DNA of 34,068 bases from Deltaproteobacteria bacterium. GTDB lineage: Bacteria; Myxococcota_A; UBA9160; UBA6930. The first letter of the stretch is position 1. Every line of letters begins with the position of its first letter. Positions 1-7,304 of this stretch are shown one piece after another. The notes under the pieces were generated by a model. That model ran no database searches and was not told the origin of the DNA. It saw nothing but the letters and a program-made list of their open reading frames with translations. The stretch lies in contig JAJDAP010000134.1 in the NCBI GenBank assembly GCA_029261795.1, positions 1 to 34,068 of the forward strand, written 5' to 3'. The position numbers were made by a program, and so were the translations under genes.

Positions 1-59
1 CCGCTCGCCGCGAGGAGCGTCGCGCTCTCGCGCCCAGTCGCTAGCATTCGCCTCCCGCT

Positions 60-136
60 GGCCCCGTAGCTCAGCTGGATAGAGCGCCAGCCTCCGAAGC
101 TGGAAGTCATAGGTTCGAATCCTATCGGGGTCACCA
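60..136 (+). tRNA. tRNA-Arg (anticodon CCG), CCA encoded
   Basis: A full cloverleaf can be folded by eye. The acceptor stem GGCCCCG pairs with CGGGGTC (one G-T pair), the D stem is GCTC/GAGC, the anticodon stem CCAGC/GCTGG encloses the loop CTCCGAA with anticodon CCG, and the T stem ATAGG/CCTAT carries TTCGAAT. The discriminator A is followed by an encoded CCA. The 3' part of this gene, from the anticodon loop onward, is the attachment site of an integrated element, and the identical 48 bp recurs at 3851-3898. The tRNA stays intact because the element supplied the same 3' end. Confidence 0.97.
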
Positions 137-139
137 GCG
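92..139 (+). repeat. attL: 48-bp direct repeat within tRNA-Arg 3' half
   Basis: This 48-bp block runs from the anticodon loop of tRNA-Arg to just past the CCA. It is identical base for base to 3851-3898. The bases on either side differ (91 is c against t at 3850; 140 is a against t at 3899), so the repeat boundaries are sharp. This is the classical signature of site-specific integration by a tyrosine recombinase into a tRNA 3' end. Confidence 0.93.
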
Positions 140-387
140 AACTACCCGGTTCGCTTGAGGAATCCGCAACCTGCTCGCGGACTTCTTCGCCGCCGTCCGA
201 GGTAGGGGCCGCATAGGGCCGTTTCGGGTCGCTGATCGCCAGCTCCGCGAATGAGAGATCATCCTCCTTGGCGCGGATCGCGTGCGTGTAAGTGCGGAGT
301 GTGAGTGCCGGATCGGCGTGGCCGAGCACGTCGGCGACCCATCGCACGGAGCGACCGGCTTCCAGCGCCCACGTCGCGTAGCGCGTG
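139..387 (-). pseudogene. Tyrosine recombinase (integrase) C-terminal remnant, frameshifted
   Basis: Reading the minus strand, the frame from about position 380 downward gives the box II of a tyrosine recombinase: YATWALEAG, then VLGHADPALTLRTYTHA. It has the conserved His (codon 318-320) and the nucleophilic Tyr (codon 288-290). The HxxR of the same motif (HALR, codons 387-376) lies just upstream but in a different frame. Restoring 11 nt between two copies of CTACGC would recreate the canonical HALR-x-x-YAT spacing and the frame. No Arg I region is seen, so the N-terminal catalytic part is gone. The C-terminal frame stays open through the antisense of the tRNA to the window edge, giving the GFEPMT-type tail seen in tRNA-overlapping integrases. 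Confidence 0.8.
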
Positions 388-1122
388 GGAGGCGAGCCTT
401 CTGGCAAAGGTCAGCCCGGAGCCCGCTATGCCAGCCACCTGGAAGACATTCTCGACAAACTCAAGCCAAGGGCTCCCTGGCGTGCTCGAAGCGCGAGCCC
501 CCACCTGTCGGCCCCAGACATCCCGGAGGCGATACGCGAGGGCGCGATCCGCGAGTCGCGCGGGACGACCCGCCCCGGGTTTGAGTGATTCAAGGTCCTC
601 CAGCGCTAGGGCGACCCTCGTCCGGATCGAATGGAGTAGCTCAGCAACGGCCGCTTCTGTTGAGGGAAATAGGTATCGGTTGAGGCCCGCTCCCGATTCG
701 CTGGCCCACCTTCCGGCCGCCCGCGCGACGTTCTGATGAGCGCGCCAATCCGCGGGCGTATTCGGCTCCCGGATGGACTCTCCCTCGCCAAGGAAGCCGA
801 GAAGCGCGCTCGTCTCGTAGCTGAGGCCCTCAAACCGTGGGTTGTCAAACAGTTCCAACAGCGCGCGAACCAGGTCGCGAACCGCCAACAGCTCCGTCCG
901 AACGGCTTCGTAGGGAAACGCTCGTCCGGCACCGGATTGCAGATTCCTCTGGTGCTCATCAATCATGAGGCGAACCGCGCGGATCACCGCATCGAGTTCG
1001 ATCGCACTGGGCTTCCGCCTTGCCGAACGCATCGCGCGCTCAACGGGAGCCAGAATCAGCTCCCGCTCTGCGTCCTGAAGAACGCACTTCGGCTCGACGA
1101 CAGGAAGCCGCGGCACAAGCAC
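259..1122 (-). CDS. Hypothetical helical protein, C-terminus fused to integrase debris
   Basis: A 287-residue ORF. Residues 1 to about 235 look like a genuine, mostly helical protein: an Arg/Glu/Leu-rich body, a stretch around RPARLADRALAYRLRDVWGR, and then FVENVFQVAGI. I do not recognise a named family. From about residue 240 the frame enters integrase-derived sequence (LASHALR) and then out-of-frame antisense of the recombinase motif, ending in a low-complexity Arg-rich tail. The original gene therefore probably ended near residue 235, and a deletion joined it to the integrase 3' end. It is the gene nearest the integrase in the tRNA-Arg element. Confidence 0.6.
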   Translation of the reverse strand: MLVPRLPVVEPKCVLQDAERELILAPVERAMRSARRKPSAIELDAVIRAVRLMIDEHQRNLQSGAGRAFPYEAVRTELLAVRDLVRALLELFDNPRFEGLSYETSALLGFLGEGESIREPNTPADWRAHQNVARAAGRWASESGAGLNRYLFPSTEAAVAELLHSIRTRVALALEDLESLKPGAGRPARLADRALAYRLRDVWGRQVGARASSTPGSPWLEFVENVFQVAGIAGSGLTFARRLASHALRDVGAGSRSLRAMGRRRARPRRSGTHTPHLHARDPRQGG

Positions 1123-1308
1123 CTCCGCATCGGTGCATCCACAGGGTTACGTGCGCGGCAGGCCCGTGCGGGCGGGCTCTTCAGGAGCGACCCTAGCCGC
1201 GCGCTACTACGATAGCTGAGCGAAGGCTGGATCCGGTGTCGCAGTCTGCCCAGACGGGCCGGTTTAAGTTGCAGCCTGGAACCACCCCCAAATCCGTTTG
1301 GAGACCGA

Positions 1309-1644
1309 ATGAACCGCACCCTCGCTGCCGCCGTTCTCGTTGCGTGCTTGCACCCCTTTCCCGCTGGCGCGGAGTACGAAGGGATCCGCACGTGCGGGGA
1401 GTACCTCGCGGATATAGACGTTCGACGTGAGACCTACACCGCGGGCGCTGTGTACGCATGGATCAAGAGGGACGACTTGGGTCCTAGGGCCGGAAGCGCC
1501 CTCATCGCGATGAACCACATGATCCGGCAGATGTTGGACTCAAGCTGCACGATCGCCGGGAGTAGTGCCAGCGCAGTGGAGGTACTGGCCACGATGGTGA
1601 TGCCCGGTGTCGCCGCCGCTCTCGCTGCCAACCCCCAGGACTAA
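1309..1644 (+). CDS. Small secreted protein with signal peptide
   Basis: 111 residues. The ATG is preceded by GGAG at 5-nt spacing. Residues 1-21 form a clear Sec signal peptide (Arg, a hydrophobic core LAAAVLVACL, cleavage after AGA). The mature part is about 90 residues with two cysteines (CGEYL and SSCTIAG), suggesting one disulfide in the periplasm, and a helical centre. The size and the CGEYL start recall small periplasmic chaperone or immunity proteins (HdeA or Rap1a-like), but this is only a resemblance. First plus-strand cargo gene of the tRNA-Arg element. Confidence 0.7.
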   Translation: MNRTLAAAVLVACLHPFPAGAEYEGIRTCGEYLADIDVRRETYTAGAVYAWIKRDDLGPRAGSALIAMNHMIRQMLDSSCTIAGSSASAVEVLATMVMPGVAAALAANPQD

Positions 1645-1723
1645 CACCTAGGATCGCCGGCCGGAACGGTGCGGGTAGTTCAGCCCTCCAGAGTTCCTCC
1701 CGAAGGCGCATGAGGGCTACGAA

Positions 1724-2134
1724 ATGAACGTGCCTGAAAGACAAGATGACCTGCCCATCCTTGTGAACCCCCGTGTTTGGAAGTGGACTGCGATCCTGTT
1801 TGGAATGTGGCTGGTCACGGATATAGCCGCGCGGTGGGCTGCCCTTTCGATTGGCGACCTGGCGATAACCAACTCCGTCGTCGTCGTGCTGGGCTTCACC
1901 GTAATCGCCATCGTTGAGGCGGATGACGGGAAGGCCAATTTCGGCGATATGTGGAGGGCAGCGTTGGTCGTGGCGGCTTTGGGGGTACTTGTGAGCGTCG
2001 CCTTCGAGCCGTTTAACCTGCTTCGCGCGGTGGCATCGTTTCTGTTCGTCTACCTGTTATCGGGGGTGGGATTCTTCCTGGGGAGCTCCTACCTGCGCTT
2101 GAAAGATCACATCCGGTTGAGAGGTCGGTTATGA
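1724..2134 (+). CDS. Small four-helix membrane protein
   Basis: 136 residues with a GAGGG ribosome-binding site 7 nt before the ATG. Four hydrophobic segments are visible at roughly residues 22-42, 50-66, 78-99 and 105-126, with a polar acidic N-terminus (MNVPERQDD) and a basic C-terminus (RLKDHIRLRGRL), typical of an inner-membrane protein. No family recognised. Its stop overlaps the start of the next gene (ATGA at 2131-2134), so the two are translationally coupled. Confidence 0.7.
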   Translation: MNVPERQDDLPILVNPRVWKWTAILFGMWLVTDIAARWAALSIGDLAITNSVVVVLGFTVIAIVEADDGKANFGDMWRAALVVAALGVLVSVAFEPFNLLRAVASFLFVYLLSGVGFFLGSSYLRLKDHIRLRGRL

Positions 2135-2508
2135 CCGTTCATCCCAACAGCCTCGCCAACCTCCGGCCCGTGAAGCCGGGTGAAGTGCTCAACAAGTCGG
2201 GCGTGAACGGCTACGCCAAACTGCGGGAGCGCACCCAAGAGCTGATCGGTGCCAACCTCGAAGACCTGGTAGCGGTACTCGTGAAGATTGCGATGAGCGA
2301 CAAGGCGAAGGACAGGGACCGGATCGCTGCCGCAGCAAAGTTGTTGGCGCCCGTCCTGAACGTTCAGCAGAACGAACTGAGCGGACCCGAAGGCGGCCCC
2401 GTCCAAGCCGTATGTGCGGGCATCTCTATCGGGGACCTCCCTCCCGAGGCGCGGCAAGCGGTGCTGGAATCAATTCAGAAAAGGGCGATCGAGGCGGAGG
2501 AACGGTAG
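2131..2508 (+). CDS. Phage-type DUF5681-like small protein
   Basis: 125 residues, coupled to the upstream membrane gene by a 4-nt ATGA overlap. The N-terminus (NSLANLRPVKPGEVLNKSGVNGY) resembles the opening of DUF5681-type phage proteins, which carry a K-P/G-x-x-x-N-P-x-G motif. It is followed by a helical stretch with KDRDRIAAAAKLLAPVL and a C-terminal helix. Proteins of this shape often sit beside terminase genes and behave like terminase small subunits, but that role is an inference. It is the one gene here that points to a phage or phage-satellite origin of the element. Confidence 0.6.
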   Translation: MTVHPNSLANLRPVKPGEVLNKSGVNGYAKLRERTQELIGANLEDLVAVLVKIAMSDKAKDRDRIAAAAKLLAPVLNVQQNELSGPEGGPVQAVCAGISIGDLPPEARQAVLESIQKRAIEAEER

Positions 2509-2544
2509 GACGGCCTTCGGTCTTTGATTGACCCCACCCGTGGA

Positions 2545-2826
2545 TCAGTGGGAAACACTCGACTTGTCGAGAGAAGCCCCGATTCCGTGACACCTCGGGC
2601 AGATCCTTTTCCCCTCGCCAAGGGAATGAGAGACCCCCAGCAGTTCGGTGCCACACACTGCGCAACCCTTAGGTACAGCAAAAATTGCCAGGACCCAGAT
2701 GCTTGCGATCAAGATCATCACGTAAGCTGGGTTGAGGTCGATGGCCCACGCGACCACTCCGACCAGCGCTGTTAGAGCTAGCGCGCCCCGGGCTAGCTTG
2801 TCAGTTCTCGTCATCCGCTTTCTCAC
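2545..2826 (-). CDS. Small membrane protein with C-terminal zinc ribbon
   Basis: 93 residues on the minus strand. Two hydrophobic helices (about residues 12-29 and 33-50) are followed by a short CxxC...CxxC zinc ribbon (CAVCG, then ICPRCHG about 20 residues later). The topology suggests a membrane-anchored cytoplasmic metal-binding knuckle. It faces the preceding plus-strand gene. No named family is recognised. Confidence 0.6.
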   Translation of the reverse strand: MRKRMTRTDKLARGALALTALVGVVAWAIDLNPAYVMILIASIWVLAIFAVPKGCAVCGTELLGVSHSLGEGKRICPRCHGIGASLDKSSVSH

Positions 2827-2999
2827 CCATCCCGGAGAGTTTACTTGGCCCGAGCAGTTCAGGGCAAGGCGATGGTCGAAACGGATTGGTTGGCAGGGCT
2901 TCGCTCTTCACGTACGAGCTGCGTGGTAGTCTGTACCAGTGCGCCGCCTGCAGCGGAGCGCCGTGTCCGTTAGGCGGAAACTACTCCTGGGAGTCGAGA

Positions 3000-3530
3000 T
3001 TGAGCGACGAGAAGCGCGTTGCGAATGAGGCACTCGTGGGGGCGGCTGCGAGTGCGAGTCAGTTGGTCAACGCTTTCTCAATGTGGCTCCTGGCCGGGTT
3101 CGGCGCGGCCGCGGGTCTACTCATCAACACCCTTGATTCCGAGACGCCGCCACTACCCGCGGGTGTCGTTCGATTCTCGGTCTTTCTCTTTATCGCCTCA
3201 CTGGCGGCGGCGACGATCCAACGATTCCTTGCGATGCTCGTCGCGTCGCTCGCTGCCGGCAACGATGTGGGACTCAATGCCTTCTCGCGCACGGGCGTCG
3301 ACCCCAAGAACCTGGACGCGGCCGTATTCCTCGACGCGATGAAAGAGAAGGTCTGGTGGCCGATGAGTTGGGCGTTCAAGTTGAGCGAGCGCCGACTGAC
3401 AGAGGGGGACTTCACGTTCCCCGGACGAGTCGCTACTGCCACCACGCTCATTCAGGGTTGTTTCATGCTTCTCCAGGTGATCGTTCTCGGAGTAGCGGCA
3501 CTCCAGATTGCGCGGGCTCTTGCCGTCTAG
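3000..3530 (+). CDS. Hypothetical multi-helix membrane protein (TTG start)
   Basis: The open frame reaches back to 2886, but the first 38 residues are Cys- and Gly-rich and unlike the rest. A TTG at 3000 preceded by GGGAG (6-nt spacing) gives a natural start (SDEKRVANEAL). The resulting 176-residue protein has a hydrophobic segment around AFSMWLLAGFGAAAGLLI, a long one around VRFSVFLFIASLAAATI and the following LAMLVASLAA, and a C-terminal one around FMLLQVIVLGVAALQIA. A soluble loop of about 50 residues lies between the second and third. Function unknown. Last cargo gene before attR. Confidence 0.6.
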   Translation: MSDEKRVANEALVGAAASASQLVNAFSMWLLAGFGAAAGLLINTLDSETPPLPAGVVRFSVFLFIASLAAATIQRFLAMLVASLAAGNDVGLNAFSRTGVDPKNLDAAVFLDAMKEKVWWPMSWAFKLSERRLTEGDFTFPGRVATATTLIQGCFMLLQVIVLGVAALQIARALAV

Positions 3531-3850
3531 CAGGTCCACACCGGGCCAACGCAGAAGAATCGAGCGTGTGAAGGAAGCGCGGTGGGTTGTTGCTAGAGCG
3601 GGAACCGCGAGAGCAGGGTTCAGGGTCCGCGTCCACGGATGGGGAGGGACCTCTAACGAGCGTGAGGCGAGGAGTTGCAGGCGGTGGACCATCACGGCAG
3701 GAGCGGATCTGTCCAAGCCCACGAGGGGGGCGCACATGGGGGGCCGTATACGGCCGTCGGGCCGTCACGGGTGACGCTGTGTACAGTCCCATGCAGCCCC
3801 TTGCTTAGTCGGAGACGCAAGTAGGCGTCACCGTTGGCGCTTCGAGCGTT
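3531..3850. other. Non-coding stretch inside the element next to attR
   Basis: No convincing gene is seen; the overlapping short open frames are Arg/Pro/Ser-rich and have no recognisable motifs. It contains a perfect 14-bp palindrome GGCCGTATACGGCC at 3742-3755 and an 8-bp inverted repeat GGTGACGC (3770-3777) / GCGTCACC (3825-3832). These could be recombination arm sites, a regulator site, or debris of deleted element genes. Confidence 0.4.
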
Positions 3851-3898
3851 CTCCGAAGCTGGAAGTCATAGGTTCGAATCCTATCGGGGTCACCAGCG
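3851..3898 (+). repeat. attR: second copy of the 48-bp tRNA-Arg 3' repeat
   Basis: This is an exact copy of 92-139. It contains only the anticodon loop, variable loop, T arm and 3' acceptor strand of tRNA-Arg, with no 5' half, so it is not a tRNA gene. It is interpreted as the displaced original chromosomal 3' end of the tRNA. Core chromosomal sequence would resume at about 3899. Confidence 0.93.
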
Positions 3899-4001
3899 TT
3901 TCCCCTGCGTTGTCAGCAGGTTGCGCAGGGTCTGGGACGGTCAGAGGGTATACGCGCGTCGGTGTAGGTTCCTCTTGTGAAGGGTTGCGTAGACTGCCCG
4001 C

Positions 4002-7000
4002 ATGGATTGCTCAGCCTGCGGACACCAGAATCGTGAGGGCAGGCGCTTCTGCGGAGGGTGTGGCGGGGCGCTCTCGTTGGTGTGCCCGGCGTGTGGAGTG
4101 CCGGATCCAGACGGTGAACGCTTCTGCGGGAGCTGCGGCGTGGAACTCGGTGGAACGGCGCCGGATCGCGCTCCGCGCCACTACACCCCCAAGCACCTGG
4201 CCGACAAGATCCTCCAATCGAAATCCGCGCTAGAGGGCGAGCGCAAGCAGGTCACGGTGATGTTCGCCGACGTGAAGGGTTCGATGGAACTGGCCGAACA
4301 GGTCGGGGCCGAACCATGGCACGACATCCTCGACCGCTTCTTCGGGATCTTGACCGAAGGGGTGCATCGCTTCGAGGGTTCGGTGAACCAGTACACGGGC
4401 GACGGCATCATGGCGCTCTTCGGAGCACCTATCTCGCACGAAGATCACGCCCAACGCGCTTGCTATGCGGCGTTGCATCTGCTCAACGAGCTACGCGACT
4501 TCACGCGGGAGATCAAGCGCACGCACGGGGTCGACTTTTCCGTGCGGATCGGGATCAACTCGGGCGATGTCGTCGTGGGCAAGATCGGCGACGACCTGCG
4601 CATGGACTACACCGCCCAGGGTCACACCGTTGGGCTTGCCCAGCGCATGGAGTCGCTGGCCTCGGGCGGCAGCGTCTACCTGAGTCAGGCCACGGCCGCG
4701 CTCGCAGCGGAGTACTTCGAACTCGAAGACCTCGGCGAGTTTACCGTGAAGGGCGCATCCACACCCTTGCGTGTCTTCGAACTCGCCGGCCCGGGAACGG
4801 CTCGCACGCGCTTCGATGTCTCGCGCGATCGCGGGCTCACGAGTTTCGTCGGACGATCCGACGAAACCACGCTTCTCGAAGCGGCTCTGGATCAGGCCCT
4901 CACCGGGCCCGGCCGTGCGATCGGTGTGGTCGCGCAGGCCGGAACAGGCAAGAGCCGGCTCTGCTACGAGTTCGTCGAGAGCGTTCGCCGACGCGGGATC
5001 ACGGTCTACGAGGCGCGCGGCCTGTCGCACGGTGCTCGAATCCCACTGCTGCCGGTCCAGGAGCTGATGCGCGACTTCTTCGGCATCGAGGAACGTGACA
5101 GCGAGCGGGTGGTACGCGAGAAGATTGCGGGTCGTACGCTTCTGCTGGACGACAAGCTGCACGACGAGCTACCGATCTTCTTCGACCTGCTGGGTGTTTC
5201 CGATCCCGCGCGGCCGCTGCCCGAAGGCGATCCCGACGTACTGAAGCGCCGCATGTACGCGGCGATACGCGCGATCGTGAAGGCCGACGGAGAGATCGAT
5301 CCCGGCGTCCTGCTGGTCGAGGACCTCCACTGGCTCGACCCCGCCAGCGACGCTGTGCTGGCGCAGATCATCGAAGCCAACGCCGCGAGCAAGAGCCTGG
5401 TGCTGGTGAACTTCCGACCCGAGTACCGCGCCACCTGGATGCAGCAAGCGCAGTACCAACAGATTTCCCTGCTTCCGCTCAGCGAGGACGCGCTGCGCGA
5501 TCTGCTTCGCGATCTATTGGGCGACGACCCGAGCGTTGGTGAGTTGCCGCGAACGATCTACGAACGCACCGCTGGCAACCCGTTCTTCATCGAGGAAGTG
5601 ATGCAGTCGATGATCGAAGCCGGACACCTGGTGGGAACCCGCGGTGCGTACCGACTGGTCGCGCAGATCGACGAGGTCCGGGTACCCGAAAGTGTCCAGG
5701 CCCTGCTCGCGGCGCGTATCGACCGCCTGGCCGAGCGCGAGAAGCACGTGCTCCAGTCCGCCTCCGTCATCGGAAAGAACTTCAGCGAGCGGGTCCTGGA
5801 AAGCGTCGCGGAGCTTCCGGAAGCCGATCTGCAGGCTGCGCTGCAGACCCTGCAAGCGGGAGAGTTCATCTACGAAGCCGCGCTCTATCCCGAGCACGAA
5901 TACGCATTCAAGCATCCGCTCACCCAGGAAGTCGCCGAACTCTCACAGCTCGGCGAACGCCGCGCGCAGCGCCACGCGGCAGTGGCCCGCGCCTACGAGG
6001 AGCTGGACCCCGAGCATCTCGACGGGCGAGCTGCGCTTCTGGCCCACCATTGGGAACACGCGAACCAGCCCGTGCGCGCCGCACACTGGCAGGCGCGAGC
6101 GGCGGGCCGCATGGGAAGCACGGACTACCGCGAGGCATACGCGCACTGGAAGCGTGTAGACGAACTCGTGCGCGGCCACGAAGAGCCGGAAGCGCTCGAG
6201 CTGCAGGCGCGTACCTTCATTGCGCTCACGCTGAGTGCGTTCCGTGTGGAAGTTCCCGAGCAAGAGGCAGACGAGGTCTTTGCGCGGGGACGCGCGTTCC
6301 TTGCGAGCCGAGGAGACGACGCGAATCTCGCGCGCCTGACCTCGGCATTCTCCACTGTCCGACAGAACCACGGACGGATGGTCGAGTATCTCGATCTGGC
6401 GGAAGAATCCATGTCGATTGCGCGACGCGTTGGCGATCCGGCACTGCGCGCGTTCTGCGGTCTCGAACTCTGCTACTCCCGGTGGCAGCACGGTGCAGCG
6501 GCAAGCGCCGTAGAAGCGGGCGACGAGATCGTGGCGCTCGCCAACGGAGATCTGGAGCTCGGCGCGGACGCGGGACACAGTCCGCTCATCCTCTGCACGG
6601 CGTTCACGGCCGGGCCGCGGGCGGACCTCGGCCTGATCGACGAGGCCCAGGAACGAGTCGAAACGGCCCTTCGACTCGCGCAGGATCAACCGCTAGAGAC
6701 GCAAGTATGGCTCGGCGTCATGAGCGTCGTCGTCCACCAGGCACGCGGCGACACTGCCGCCGCCCTTGGGTCGGCTCGGCATTGCCGAGCACTCGCGGAG
6801 CGCTCGGGGAGTGCGTTCGACAGCGTCGCCACGCATTGCTGGCTAGGCATGACACTCTCCGACTGCGGCGAGTGGGAGGCCTGCCTGAACGAGATGCAGC
6901 AGGGTCGAGCCGAGTCCGAGCAGTGCGGGCTCGGACGGGACGTCTTGATCTGGACGGGTTGGTCGGAGGCGCTCGCACACCTTGGGCTCGGCGACGTGGC

Positions 7001-7304
7001 GCAAGCGCGCACCCTGATCGACGACGTCATCGAGGTTGGCATCCGGGAGCAGACCGAGATCAGCCTCTGCCAGTCGCTGATCGTGCGCGCCGCGGTCCAC
7101 CGGGCGGCCGGCAGCGACATCGATGCCGAAGCAGACCTCGCCCACGCCGAACGTCTGGTCGAGAAGACGGGCGCACGCCGCTACCGGGGGCAGATCCTCG
7201 AAGCCCGCGGCCAGCACGACGAAGCGCTCGCCTTCTACCGCGCGATCGGGGCAACTGGACACGCCGCCCGTGTCGAGCGGCGCTTCAGAGCCCCCGACAG
7301 GTGA
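4002..7304 (+). CDS. Double zinc ribbon / class III adenylate cyclase / AAA ATPase / TPR regulator
   Basis: 1100 residues. Two zinc ribbons come first (Cys 3, 6, 17, 20 and 28, 31, 42, 45). A class III nucleotidyl cyclase domain spans about 82-262, with metal-binding aspartates D90 (FADVKGS) and D134 (YTGDG). The usual transition-state Asn is replaced by Gly (TVGLAQR, G211) while R215 is kept. An AAA/AfsR-like ATPase follows from about 280 (FVGR). Its Walker A is AQAGTGKS at 311-318, with Ala in the first Gly position, and its Walker B is LLVED at 437-441. The C-terminal half is Ala/Glu/Leu-rich and TPR-like. Such proteins are cytoplasmic signalling hubs; whether it makes cAMP is uncertain given G211. 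It is the first chromosomal gene after attR. Its last 20 nt overlap the convergent gene at 7285. Confidence 0.9.
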   Translation: MDCSACGHQNREGRRFCGGCGGALSLVCPACGVPDPDGERFCGSCGVELGGTAPDRAPRHYTPKHLADKILQSKSALEGERKQVTVMFADVKGSMELAEQVGAEPWHDILDRFFGILTEGVHRFEGSVNQYTGDGIMALFGAPISHEDHAQRACYAALHLLNELRDFTREIKRTHGVDFSVRIGINSGDVVVGKIGDDLRMDYTAQGHTVGLAQRMESLASGGSVYLSQATAALAAEYFELEDLGEFTVKGASTPLRVFELAGPGTARTRFDVSRDRGLTSFVGRSDETTLLEAALDQALTGPGRAIGVVAQAGTGKSRLCYEFVESVRRRGITVYEARGLSHGARIPLLPVQELMRDFFGIEERDSERVVREKIAGRTLLLDDKLHDELPIFFDLLGVSDPARPLPEGDPDVLKRRMYAAIRAIVKADGEIDPGVLLVEDLHWLDPASDAVLAQIIEANAASKSLVLVNFRPEYRATWMQQAQYQQISLLPLSEDALRDLLRDLLGDDPSVGELPRTIYERTAGNPFFIEEVMQSMIEAGHLVGTRGAYRLVAQIDEVRVPESVQALLAARIDRLAEREKHVLQSASVIGKNFSERVLESVAELPEADLQAALQTLQAGEFIYEAALYPEHEYAFKHPLTQEVAELSQLGERRAQRHAAVARAYEELDPEHLDGRAALLAHHWEHANQPVRAAHWQARAAGRMGSTDYREAYAHWKRVDELVRGHEEPEALELQARTFIALTLSAFRVEVPEQEADEVFARGRAFLASRGDDANLARLTSAFSTVRQNHGRMVEYLDLAEESMSIARRVGDPALRAFCGLELCYSRWQHGAAASAVEAGDEIVALANGDLELGADAGHSPLILCTAFTAGPRADLGLIDEAQERVETALRLAQDQPLETQVWLGVMSVVVHQARGDTAAALGSARHCRALAERSGSAFDSVATHCWLGMTLSDCGEWEACLNEMQQGRAESEQCGLGRDVLIWTGWSEALAHLGLGDVAQARTLIDDVIEVGIREQTEISLCQSLIVRAAVHRAAGSDIDAEADLAHAERLVEKTGARRYRGQILEARGQHDEALAFYRAIGATGHAARVERRFRAPDR

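Larger units (their letters stand above)
92..3898. mobile_element. tRNA-Arg-integrated genomic element (about 3.8 kb), probably immobile
   Basis: The element is bounded by the 48-bp att repeats. An integrase C-terminal remnant lies next to attL and reads toward the tRNA, the usual arrangement for tRNA-targeting elements. Cargo is a helical protein fused to the integrase remnant, a secreted small protein, a four-helix membrane protein, a phage-type DUF5681-like protein, a zinc-ribbon membrane protein and another membrane protein. No complete integrase, replication or structural gene is visible, so it is probably a decayed satellite or genomic islet. Whether an integrase supplied elsewhere could still excise it cannot be judged from this window. 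Confidence 0.85.

Noticed and set aside
3851..3898. Second tRNA-Arg gene
   Set aside because: Only the 3' half of the tRNA is present; there is no D arm or 5' acceptor strand. It is the att repeat.
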